From assembly GCA_016928395.1 (NCBI GenBank), contig JAFGKV010000280.1:1-11405 (forward strand): 11,405 nt of DNA. The letters are read 5' to 3'. The notes beneath the pieces were generated by a model. That model was not told where the DNA came from. It saw only the letters and a program-made list of their open reading frames with translations, and did not search any database. The DNA is from Candidatus Fermentibacterota bacterium. Lineage in GTDB: Bacteria; JAFGKV01. Of this stretch, positions 1 to 7,064 are shown piece by piece. Numbering within the stretch: position 1 is the stretch's first letter; the number at the start of each line of letters is the position of its first letter. The position numbers and the translations under genes were made by a program.

Positions 1-412
1 CACCGTTGGAGATGGGTGCGCGTCAACTGAAGGTACAGGTTAGTCAAAGAGCGACCTGGGCGATTTCGATCCGATACCGAGGAAGGCATTGGTCCTTTTC
101 CCCCTCGACGGACGGCGCACACGCCGCCTTCTTCCCTCATGCTGACCATCCATTCTCCTCATGGGCTGCAGTGCGCCGTGAGCACGGAAGGCTCTAATCG
201 ACCGTGACCTTGCACGCGGGCAGGCATGTTCTCACCAGCAGTCTGTTCGCCTACCCGGATCATGCGAAGGAGAGGCGCCCGGAGTCCGGCCGATCTATTC
301 TTGGGGTGCCCCCGGCTCGCTACTACGATGCTGGAATGGGCCGCAATTCCCCTACCCCGGCTCCACCGAGGATTGCGGGGGGTGGGCCGTTGAAACAGCC
401 AGATCTCGGGCA
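1..412. other. Left-edge region without a convincing gene
   Basis: No frame here looks like a recognisable protein. One + frame is open from the left edge to a TAA at 195-197 and could be the tail of a gene starting outside the window, but its translation is rich in Arg, Ser and His and I do not recognise it. The frame of the downstream nucleotidyltransferase stays open back to a TGA at 179-181. The residues upstream of its GTG do not look like family sequence and offer no ATG. No -35/-10 pair stood out. Confidence 0.5.
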
Positions 413-1294
413 GTGTCAGTGAGTAATTCAGGCGAGGTTGAGTCAGCGCCACTGCAGCTTGCCAGGAGGGCTGCTGATCTCTTCGCTTCGCTGCCGCAGG
501 TTGAAGCCGTCGTCTTGGCGGGTTCTCGAGGAACAGGACGGGTCTCTTCGGATAACGCATCGGATATCGACGTGTACGTGTGCACACGAGACAGCATTCC
601 GCTCGGCGTACGTCGTTCCCTGATCGAGCGCACCGGGGGTGCCACGCAAGCCAACCTCGACCTCAACTACTGGGGCCCCGGGGACGAGTGGCTCCACGCA
701 CCCACCGGTCTTGAAGTCGATGTCGTCTATTTCGATACGGTGTGGATGGAAGACCAGACCGTTCGTGTGCTTGAGAAGCACCAGGCGAGCCTGGGATACA
801 CGACGTGCGTCTGGCACACCATTCGGCATTCCGTCATTCTCTTTGATCCGCGTGCCTGGTTCGCGAGGCTCCAACGGCGATGTTGCATTAGCTACCCGGA
901 AGCCCTGCGTCGTAACATCATCGCCCTCAATCATCCGGTCCTGCGCACCATCATTCCCTCCTACGCCAACCAGATCAGCAAGGCTGTGAAGCGTCGGGAC
1001 CTCGTCAGCATCAACCACCGCGTCGCCGCGTTGTTCGCGAGCTACTTCGATGTTCTCTTCGCCATGAATCGCCTCTTACACCCTGGCGAGAAGCGCCAGA
1101 TCGAATTCGCACTGCACAACTGCAGGATGCTTCCTACACACATGGAGTCAGACATGGCATCAATCCTGATGCCCGCGATGGCGGAGATATCAACGCTACC
1201 TGATCGTCTGAAGAGACTGCTCGATCGTCTCGACGAAACGCTGGAAAAGGAAGGGCTCCAACCCACTGAATCGGAGCAGAAACGGCAGGGCTGA
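413..1294 (+). CDS. DUF4037-type nucleotidyltransferase-fold protein
   Basis: A 293-residue protein with a polymerase-beta-type nucleotidyltransferase domain near the N-terminus. GSRGTG at residues 37-42 is the glycine/serine motif. D51 and D53 (in SDIDVYV) are the DxD pair, and D103 (in EVDVVYFD) is the third carboxylate, so the metal-binding triad is intact. The later part, about residues 162-225, contains NHPVLRTIIPSYANQISKA and ASYFDVLFAMNRLLHPGEKR, which matches my knowledge of the DUF4037 helical region that follows such domains. Family members are predicted to transfer a nucleotide to a small molecule or protein, but the substrate is not known. No toxin/antitoxin partner is adjacent. 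The start is GTG at 413 with only a weak ribosome site, and GTG at 419 is equally possible. Its early codons use more A/T at third positions than the dehydrogenase operon. An aminoglycoside-type adenylyltransferase is less likely from the C-terminal half. Confidence 0.8.
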   Translation: MSVSNSGEVESAPLQLARRAADLFASLPQVEAVVLAGSRGTGRVSSDNASDIDVYVCTRDSIPLGVRRSLIERTGGATQANLDLNYWGPGDEWLHAPTGLEVDVVYFDTVWMEDQTVRVLEKHQASLGYTTCVWHTIRHSVILFDPRAWFARLQRRCCISYPEALRRNIIALNHPVLRTIIPSYANQISKAVKRRDLVSINHRVAALFASYFDVLFAMNRLLHPGEKRQIEFALHNCRMLPTHMESDMASILMPAMAEISTLPDRLKRLLDRLDETLEKEGLQPTESEQKRQG

Positions 1295-1582
1295 GCCCTG
1301 AATCGCAGCCGCGCCGCTTCGGGCGCCGCCCAGATGACAGCGCGCTATGATCATTCGTCCCGACGCGAAAGAATACGGGTGAGACCGGAATGAGGCCCAT
1401 TTCGATCCCCTTGCGGTGGGTACGGCGAAACATACCAGGACTTGCTGGAGACCAACCTCAGATTCCAGAAGGGACAAGACGGCCGAGCGGGAAGCATGGG
1501 CTCAAGCGAGCACCAGCCTGAGGCCGGGGATGGCGCGTATGCCGCCACGCAGTATGGAGTTGAGGAGGATGAGGCGTGAGCA
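1295..1582. other. Intergenic stretch, no supported gene
   Basis: A 5-bp GC stem (1311-1315 with 1322-1326, loop GCTTCG) lies 16 nt after the nucleotidyltransferase stop but has no T-run. A + frame is open from 1394 to a TGA at 1577-1579 with fairly high G/C at third positions, but its only ATG (1496) gives 27 codons and I recognise nothing. A different frame has an ATG at 1390 and stops after about 43 codons with a weak ribosome site. Neither is annotated as a gene. Confidence 0.4.
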
Positions 1583-1978
1583 TCACCCTCCCCGACATCC
1601 GCAAAGGCGGTCGGCTCGCAACACTGGATAGGTCACTCGCGTCGCCTCGTCCCCGATCTGGGCGGGGCTGAGCCAGGTCAGATCTGGAGTGATCCCCACC
1701 CGATGGTGAAACGGGCTCTCCCGCTGGGGCTCGTAGAACGGTTCGTTCGTTCCCCCATAGATCCAGTACTCCGTGGCGCCGTTCCCGGCGTTCCGGGTGA
1801 GCTGCACTGCGGTGCCCGCCACCTCGACCGACACGAGGATGCCGGGATGAGCAGGGCCGAAGACCCGCGCTCTGCCGGAATTCTCGCAGACGACATTGGC
1901 GCGACACGAGGCCACCGCCATGTCCTGCTGTTCAGCGTACCTTGGAGTCACAAAGCCCCAGCAGACTGATACTCGCAT
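1583..1978 (-). CDS. Hypothetical protein, possibly 5'-truncated or decayed
   Basis: The minus-strand frame reads through to a TGA at 1583-1585. Taking ATG at 1978 gives 131 residues. I do not recognise a family. The stretch ILVSVEVAGTAVQLTRNAG followed by NGATEYWIYGGTNEPFYE has an ordinary protein composition, and G/C predominates at third codon positions across about 1600-1830, which supports real coding. The N-terminal part is less convincing: it has no signal peptide, and no ribosome site precedes 1978 or the inner ATG at 1921. The open frame extends to an ATG at 2083, but those extra residues come from a purine-rich simple stretch and are unlikely to be translated. Two cysteines (in CRANVVC) and the hydrophobic/beta-like middle would suit a secreted domain whose leader was lost by frameshift. 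That is inference. Confidence 0.4.
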   Translation of the reverse strand: MRVSVCWGFVTPRYAEQQDMAVASCRANVVCENSGRARVFGPAHPGILVSVEVAGTAVQLTRNAGNGATEYWIYGGTNEPFYEPQRESPFHHRVGITPDLTWLSPAQIGDEATRVTYPVLRADRLCGCRGG

Positions 1979-2088
1979 CGTGTCACGCGCCACTCTCGGC
2001 GCGCCGCCATGCTGCCATATCACACTCTGGTACCACTCCCTTCTCTCTACACCTTCACTTCTCGTTCCCTCCATACCCTCCATGTCCT

Positions 2089-2112
2089 TGCATGGTCAAG
2101 TGCATGGTCAAG
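2089..2112. repeat. 12-bp perfect tandem direct repeat
   Basis: TGCATGGTCAAG occurs twice head to tail (2089-2100 and 2101-2112). The unit is echoed in inverted form by CCATGCA at 2118-2124, and the pair is framed by CCTTG (2086-2090) and CAAGG (2109-2113). It lies in the non-coding space downstream of lpdA. It could be a binding site or replication slippage, and nothing in the sequence decides which. Confidence 0.85.
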
Positions 2113-2303
2113 GAAGGCCATGCAGACTACCTCCCGTGACGCAGGCTGACATCATCCTCACGCCACTTCCCCAAGCACACGGCGACATCAAGAACCGGCC
2201 GGCGCGTCTACTCCACTGCTCTCGACGCGCGGCGTCGCCACCTCCTCCGCTCTTCATCCCAGTCCCCGCTCTTTCGGATTTCACGCTTCGTGGCTCGTAT
2301 TTC

Positions 2304-2317
2304 CGGCAATTCTGCCG
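2304..2317 (-). terminator. Weak stem-loop directly after lpdA
   Basis: CGGCA (2304-2308) pairs with TGCCG (2313-2317) around a 4-nt loop, 2 nt past the lpdA stop codon in the direction of transcription. The stem is only 5 bp and no U-tract follows, so it is at best a weak or factor-dependent terminator, or an end-protecting hairpin. It is the only hairpin I found immediately downstream of the operon. Confidence 0.25.
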
Positions 2318-2319
2318 CC

Positions 2320-3738
2320 TCATCCTTGCACGACATGGATCGCTGTTCCCAGCGCGGCCTCAGCAGATTCGAGCAGGGCTTCCGACATAGTCGGATGGGG
2401 CTCCATGACGGCAGTGACATCGTCGAGCAAGGCACCCATCTCGATGGCGAGTCCAGCCTTCGAGATCAACTCGGTGACGCCACGGCCCACCGCGAACACA
2501 CCCAGGATCCGCTTTGTTGCGGCATCGGCTACCGTCTTGACGAAACCCTCAGGCGCGTTGAGCGCCAGCGCGCCCCCCGAGGCGCGCAGCGGGAACGTCC
2601 CGGTGAGCACATCCATACCGGCGTCCCTGGCATCCTTCTCCGACATGCCGACCCATGCCACCTCCGGATCGGTGAATACGATCCCCGGGATCACGACGTT
2701 GTCCAGCGCCATTGGCTCGCCCATGATCACGCCCGCGACTACTTTGGCCTCGCGATACGCCTTGTGGGCCAGGAGCGGACCGCCTGTCACATCCCCGATG
2801 GCGTGGACACCAGCAGCGCTGGTCTCAAGGCGCTCGTTCACGGTGATGAAGCCCCGCGCATCGGTCGCAACACCCGCCGCATCAAGGCCAATGCCGCCGG
2901 TATTGGCCTGTCGCCCGGCGGCCACGATGATGACATCCGCGGGGGCCTGCGATCGGTTCCCCGACGCATCGACCACCGTGAGAAAGCCCGTGCCGTCATC
3001 GAACGCTTCGGCGCGATTCGACAACATGAAGGACACACCCAGCTTCTCCATGCGCCGCTTCAGCGTGTCGCCGACCTCGGGGTCGAGATACCACAGCAAG
3101 CTGGCCGTTGATTCCACGACGCTCACCTTCGACCCCAGCTTGGCGTAGGTGCTCGCCAGGCCGAGGCCGATGTAGCCGCCCCCGATGACCGCGACCCGGC
3201 CGTGCAACTCACCGGGGGAAAGTGCCTCCCGCGGACCGATGATCCGTTTCCCATCGAACGGCAGCCCAGGCAACTCGACTGGCGACGATCCCGTGGCGAT
3301 GACGGCATGCTTGAACGTGATCTCTCCCATCCCGGCCCCGGTCTCGACCCGGAGCACCCTTGGCCCGGCAAAGACCGCATGCCCGTGCACGACCTCGACA
3401 TTCGCCTTTTCGGCAAGGAACTGCACACCCTTGGTGAGCCGTTGCACGACGCCATCTTTCCACTTCACCAGCCGAACCATGTCCACCGACGGCGTCCCGA
3501 AGGAAAGCCCCATGGGTCCGGCAGCCTTGGTGTCGGCCACAAGATCAGCGGCGTGCCCCAAGGCCTTGTTGGGGATGCACCCCTCATTGAGGCACACCCC
3601 GCCCAAGGTGGCGCGTTCCTCGATGAGCACGACATCCTTGCCTGACTGGCCGAGCCGGATGGCTGCGGCGTAGCCGCCGGGGCCACCGCCTAGGACTGCG
3701 ACATCACAGGCCCGTGAAAGCGTTCCAACGACCATCAT
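2320..3738 (-). CDS. lpdA: Dihydrolipoamide dehydrogenase (E3)
   Basis: A 472-residue flavoprotein that reoxidises dihydrolipoyl groups on E2 using FAD and NAD+. The N-terminal FAD-binding glycine motif is VLGGGPGGYAAA (about 15-26). The redox disulfide is C49/C54 in GGVCLNEGCIPNKAL. The second Rossmann motif VIGGGYIGLGLA binds NAD, and AIGDVTGGPLLAHKA is the conserved FAD-contact segment. The C-terminal catalytic dyad is H448/E453 in HPTMSEALLE. Length and motif order are normal for the family. The start ATG overlaps the E2 stop as ATGA, which suggests translational coupling. A second Met codon follows immediately, so the start is uncertain by one residue. It is the last gene of the operon. 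The same E3 could serve other 2-oxoacid complexes in the cell, but its position indicates that its main partner is the E1/E2 encoded upstream. Confidence 0.97.
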   Translation of the reverse strand: MMVVGTLSRACDVAVLGGGPGGYAAAIRLGQSGKDVVLIEERATLGGVCLNEGCIPNKALGHAADLVADTKAAGPMGLSFGTPSVDMVRLVKWKDGVVQRLTKGVQFLAEKANVEVVHGHAVFAGPRVLRVETGAGMGEITFKHAVIATGSSPVELPGLPFDGKRIIGPREALSPGELHGRVAVIGGGYIGLGLASTYAKLGSKVSVVESTASLLWYLDPEVGDTLKRRMEKLGVSFMLSNRAEAFDDGTGFLTVVDASGNRSQAPADVIIVAAGRQANTGGIGLDAAGVATDARGFITVNERLETSAAGVHAIGDVTGGPLLAHKAYREAKVVAGVIMGEPMALDNVVIPGIVFTDPEVAWVGMSEKDARDAGMDVLTGTFPLRASGGALALNAPEGFVKTVADAATKRILGVFAVGRGVTELISKAGLAIEMGALLDDVTAVMEPHPTMSEALLESAEAALGTAIHVVQG

Positions 3739-4973
3739 ATCCTCGCCATGAGCAGCTTGGGGTTGGACACCAGAGCGACCATATCGTTCATAAACCTGCC
3801 CGCCTCCGCGCCGTCAATGATGCGGTGGTCGAAGGTCACGCTGAGGTACATCATCTTGCGGATCACGATCTCGCCGTCCACGACCACGGGCCTGTCTTTG
3901 ATGGCATGCATGCCCAGAATGGCGACTTCCGGCTGGTGGATAATGGGAGTCGCAAACACTCCCCCCAGCGGCCCCATGTTGGTGATGGTGAACGTGCCCC
4001 CGCGGATCTCGTCCAGATTGAGCTTTCGCTCGCGGGCACGGGCTGCCACATCATTAATTTCACCGGCGATGGCTACGACGGACTTCGTGTCGGCCTCACG
4101 GATCACCGGCACGATAAGCCCTTCGGGCGTATCCACCGCGATCCCGATGTGGTAGAAACGCTTGTACACGATCTCCCCGCGTTCCTCGTCGATGCTGGCA
4201 TTGAGCAGGGGATGCGTTTTGAGGGCCACCGTGGCGGCTTTCAGGAAGAACGGCAGGATGGTGAATCGGACGCCCGACTGCTCCACCTGCGGCTTCAGCT
4301 CCTTGTACCACGCGTAGAGCTCGGTAACATCGGCCTCGTCAACATGGGTCACGGCAGCGGCTGTCTGGCTGGATGTCTGCATGGCCTGAGCAATCACCTT
4401 GCGCAGGTGGGTCATGGGCACCCGCTCTTCCAGAGCGGAGGGAGGCCGCGGGCTTGGTTCGAGACGGGGTAAAGCAACGGGCTGTGGCGCAGGAGCGGCC
4501 GCCGCGGAGTGGGCCGCCTGCACGTCGTCATCGGTGATCCTTCCGCCGGGTCCGGTGCCCTGAACTGCCTCGATGTCGACGCCGAGCCTCCGCGCCAGAA
4601 CCCGCGTATGCGGCGTGGCCGGCGCCCGCAGCACACGGTGCGGTGCGGGCGTGTGCCCCGCGGCGCGATCGGGAGGGATGGCCTTCGCCTCGGGACGCCC
4701 ATCTGTTGGCGCCGGTTCCCCCGAAGGCTGTTCGCCCGCGTCGCCAATGGTCACCAGAGGATCTCCGACGTGGATGGTCTGCCCTGTCTCGGCGTGGAGC
4801 CGGCCGATGGGGCCGGGCTCCGGGGATGGCAGCTCCACGACTGCCTTGTCGGTTTCGACTTTGACCAGCGCCTGGTCCCGCCGCACCTGATCACCCACTC
4901 GCACAAGCCACTCCACCACGCGCCCCTCGTGAATACCTTCTCCCACATCCGGGAACCTGAATACTGTCGCCAT
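3735..4973 (-). CDS. pdhC: Lipoyl-bearing acyltransferase (E2) of 2-oxoacid dehydrogenase
   Basis: A 412-residue E2 that carries acyl groups on a lipoyl arm and transfers them to CoA. One lipoyl domain occupies about residues 1-78, with K43 in VETDKAVVE as the lipoylation site. After an Ala/Pro-rich linker comes a peripheral-subunit-binding domain (about 117-155, TPHTRVLARRLGVDIEAVQG). A second Pro/Ala linker leads to the catalytic domain (about 185-412), with H383 and D387 in FDHRIIDGA. The start at 4973 is preferred over an in-frame ATG at 5051 because MATVFRFPDVGEG is the canonical E2 N-terminus and GAGGAGG lies 5 nt upstream. The longer reading adds 26 unlike residues and overlaps E1 beta. 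The gap to E1 beta is 10 nt. Substrate (acetyl or branched-chain) cannot be settled by eye. I favour pyruvate dehydrogenase from the E1 sequence. Core size, 24 or 60 subunits, is unknown. Confidence 0.95.
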   Translation of the reverse strand: MATVFRFPDVGEGIHEGRVVEWLVRVGDQVRRDQALVKVETDKAVVELPSPEPGPIGRLHAETGQTIHVGDPLVTIGDAGEQPSGEPAPTDGRPEAKAIPPDRAAGHTPAPHRVLRAPATPHTRVLARRLGVDIEAVQGTGPGGRITDDDVQAAHSAAAAPAPQPVALPRLEPSPRPPSALEERVPMTHLRKVIAQAMQTSSQTAAAVTHVDEADVTELYAWYKELKPQVEQSGVRFTILPFFLKAATVALKTHPLLNASIDEERGEIVYKRFYHIGIAVDTPEGLIVPVIREADTKSVVAIAGEINDVAARARERKLNLDEIRGGTFTITNMGPLGGVFATPIIHQPEVAILGMHAIKDRPVVVDGEIVIRKMMYLSVTFDHRIIDGAEAGRFMNDMVALVSNPKLLMARI

Positions 4974-4978
4974 GCCTG

Positions 4979-4985
4979 CCTCCTC
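4979..4985 (-). promoter_or_regulatory. Ribosome-binding site that fixes the E2 start
   Basis: GAGGAGG on the minus strand sits 5 nt before ATG 4973 and overlaps the E1 beta stop codon (4984-4986). This supports the shorter E2 start and implies reinitiation after E1 beta. Confidence 0.85.
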
Positions 4986-5994
4986 AAAACTCCAGCGCGG
5001 CCCGGGCGGCGCGTACCACCCGTGCGGCGCTGGGCATATAGTGCCCTTCAATCTTCGGGAGGGGGAACGTCACGTCGAATCCCGCGACCCGCTGCACCGG
5101 CGCCAGAAGCTCAAGGAGCGCATGCTCCATGATCAGCGCCGACAACTCCGCCCCGAAGCCGGCGGTCCTCGGCGCCTCGTGCACGATGACGACCCGGCCC
5201 GTCTTCCTGGCACTGCCGATCACCGCGTCCTTGTCCAACGGATTGAGCGTGCGAAGATCGAGGACCTCCGCACTCACGCCGTCCTTCTGGAGAACCTCAG
5301 CGGCATCCATGGCAACCCGCACCATGGCGCCATAGGCGATCAACGTGAGATTGGCGCCTTCCTTCGCGACTCGCGCCGTTCCGAACTCCACGGTGTACGG
5401 CTCTGCCGGTACGTCCTGGCGAAAGGCCCGATAGATCAGTTTCGGCTCCATGAAGATGACTGGGTCCTCATCACGGATTGCCGCCGCCAGGAGCCCCTTG
5501 GCATCATACGGATTGCTTGGAACCGCCACCTTGAGGCCAGGCGTGTTCAAGAAGATTGACTCGTAGCTCTCCGAGTGATGTTCAGGCGCGTGGATGCCGC
5601 CACCATACGGCATGCGTACGACCATCGGCAGGTGCATGCGGCCGAAGGTGCGGTGCCGAAAGCGGGCGACGTGGGCCAGCAGTTGATTCAAGGCCGGATA
5701 GACAAAGCCGGTGAACTGGATTTCGACCACCGGCCTGAAGCCGGCTAGTGCCAATCCGACGGACGTGCCCACGATACCGCTCTCGGCCAGCGGCGTATCC
5801 ATGACACGGCGTTCGCCGAACTCATCCAGGAGCCCTTCGGTCGCCCGGAACACACCACCGTCCTTGCCCACGTCTTCACCCAGAATGATGACCCGTTCGT
5901 CCCGCTGCATCTCCTGCCGCAGGGCCGCCTTGACCGCCTGGGCGATGGTCAGCTTCTCCACCTGAGGAGTTGTGGTCGTGGCGTGCGCGCTCAT
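4984..5994 (-). CDS. pdhB: 2-oxoacid dehydrogenase E1 component, beta subunit
   Basis: A 336-residue E1 beta, which forms the thiamine-diphosphate active site with E1 alpha and catalyses oxidative decarboxylation of the 2-oxoacid. Diagnostic segments are LGEDVGKDGGVFRATEGL (about 38-55), DTPLAESGIVGTSVGLALAG (E71 is the conserved ThDP-contacting Glu), the GGGIHAPEHHSES loop (about 131-142) and PGLKVAVPSNPYDAKGLL. The C-terminal transketolase-like domain is present, including the conserved VVIVHEAPRTAGFGAE region. The start at 5994 is chosen because GGAGGT (6001-6006) lies 6 nt upstream and the ATG overlaps the E1 alpha stop as ATGA. An in-frame ATG at 6042 lies inside E1 alpha and lacks such a site. 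It is of normal length. The sequence alone does not separate pyruvate from branched-chain or acetoin enzymes. Confidence 0.95.
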   Translation of the reverse strand: MSAHATTTTPQVEKLTIAQAVKAALRQEMQRDERVIILGEDVGKDGGVFRATEGLLDEFGERRVMDTPLAESGIVGTSVGLALAGFRPVVEIQFTGFVYPALNQLLAHVARFRHRTFGRMHLPMVVRMPYGGGIHAPEHHSESYESIFLNTPGLKVAVPSNPYDAKGLLAAAIRDEDPVIFMEPKLIYRAFRQDVPAEPYTVEFGTARVAKEGANLTLIAYGAMVRVAMDAAEVLQKDGVSAEVLDLRTLNPLDKDAVIGSARKTGRVVIVHEAPRTAGFGAELSALIMEHALLELLAPVQRVAGFDVTFPLPKIEGHYMPSAARVVRAARAALEF

Positions 5995-7064
5995 GACGCC
6001 ACCTCCGCCTGCAGGGACTCCATCTGTTCTTTCAGATTCCATGGCAAGTCCGCGTACATGTGCTGAAACATGGAGCCGGGCTCCAATGGTGCCCGTGACT
6101 CCATGAGCCGCACCTCTTCCTCGATGAGGCCCTCGACCTCCGTGCGCAGGTTCTCTTCCTGCGCCTGGTCCCAGAGGCCTTGTGCCGTCATAAACAGCCG
6201 CAACCGGGCTATCGGGGACTTGGCCTCCCAGCTTTCCACCTCCTCCTTGGTGCGGTAACGGCTGGCATCGTCGGCCGTGGTGTGATCACCCATGCGGTAC
6301 GTGAACGCTTCGATCAAGGACGGCCCCCTACCTGCCCGGGCCTGCTCCAGCGCTTCCTTGACGGCCACGTACACGGCGAACACATCATTGCCGTCAACCT
6401 GGATACCAGGGAGCCCGTAGGCATGCGCTTTCTGGGCAATGCTTGACACCACAGTCTGCTTGGAGAAAGGCACCGAGATGGCCCACTGATTGTTCTGAAT
6501 CACGAACACGGTCCGCGCCTTGAACACGGCGGCGAAGTTCAGCGCCTCATGGAAGTCGCCCTCGGATGATGCCCCGTCGCCCGCAAAGGCGACCGCGGCG
6601 TGGGGTTCGTCGCGAAGCTCCATCGCCATGCCGATGCCGGCACCGTGAAGCAGCTGGCTGCCCACCGGCACCGCCGTCGGGAGGATCCGCGGAAAATCGG
6701 GGTGTACGGCGCCACGGCTGTCTCCGACCCAGTAGGTCATAATGTGGTGAATCGGGACCCCGCGCATGATGAGAACGCCCATCTCCCGAAAAGCAGGCAC
6801 GATCCAGTCCTCAGGCTCCAGCGCATGGGCCACGCCCGCCTGGGCTGCCTCCTGGCCCCTCAACGGCGCCCAGGTGCCCATTCTGCCCTGACGTTGGAGT
6901 TTGAGCGCCTTTTCGTCCACTGCCCGCATGGTCGCCATGCCCCGATAGAGCGCGAGGATCTGCCCATCGTCCACTGTGGGCATAAGCGACCGGTCAACGG
7001 AGCCGTCGGGCATGAGAATCTGCAACCGAATGGTCTGTGCTTCATAGATCGTCGTTCGTGGCAT
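5991..7064 (-). CDS. pdhA: 2-oxoacid dehydrogenase E1 component, alpha subunit (likely pyruvate)
   Basis: A 357-residue E1 alpha. The ThDP/Mg motif runs from GDG (162-164, in AFAGDGASSEGDFHEALNF) to NN (191-192, in VIQNNQWAISVP), the usual GDG-x(about 25)-N spacing. RQGRMGTWAPLRGQEAAQAG (about 58-77) resembles PdhA proteins of the two-subunit (alpha/beta) type found in Gram-positive and many other bacteria, which is why I favour pyruvate. YRMGDHTTADDASRYR corresponds to the active-site loop. The start at 7064 is supported by AAGGAGG (7070-7076), 5 nt upstream, although this places the first 23 nt inside the end of the preceding gene. The coupling to that gene suggests joint expression of apo-complex and lipoylation enzyme. 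A branched-chain 2-oxoacid E1 alpha remains possible and would need alignment of substrate-pocket residues. Confidence 0.93.
   Translation of the reverse strand: MPRTTIYEAQTIRLQILMPDGSVDRSLMPTVDDGQILALYRGMATMRAVDEKALKLQRQGRMGTWAPLRGQEAAQAGVAHALEPEDWIVPAFREMGVLIMRGVPIHHIMTYWVGDSRGAVHPDFPRILPTAVPVGSQLLHGAGIGMAMELRDEPHAAVAFAGDGASSEGDFHEALNFAAVFKARTVFVIQNNQWAISVPFSKQTVVSSIAQKAHAYGLPGIQVDGNDVFAVYVAVKEALEQARAGRGPSLIEAFTYRMGDHTTADDASRYRTKEEVESWEAKSPIARLRLFMTAQGLWDQAQEENLRTEVEGLIEEEVRLMESRAPLEPGSMFQHMYADLPWNLKEQMESLQAEVAS

Larger units (their letters stand above)
1979..2319. other. Intergenic region with tandem repeat and purine/pyrimidine-biased tract
   Basis: No gene is supported. About 2035-2085 is pyrimidine-rich on the + strand. 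It is followed by a perfect 12-bp tandem duplication at 2089-2112 and, beyond it, a small hairpin next to the lpdA stop. The ORFs that cross this region are low-complexity or Arg/Pro-rich. Confidence 0.5.

Noticed and set aside
159-587. Minus-strand 142-codon frame at the left edge
   Set aside because: It is Arg/Pro-rich, overlaps the nucleotidyltransferase antisense, and has no recognisable domain.
1311-1326. Hairpin after the nucleotidyltransferase as a terminator
   Set aside because: The 5-bp stem in a very GC-rich stretch has no T-run, so it is not distinguishable from background.
2290-3111. Plus-strand 273-codon frame opposite lpdA
   Set aside because: It lies antisense to a gene with all E3 motifs; the translation is His/Arg/Gly-rich and resembles no family.
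4974-5051. Longer E2 start at 5051
   Set aside because: The extra 26 residues are unlike E2 proteins, overlap the E1 beta gene, and a strong ribosome site directly precedes ATG 4973.
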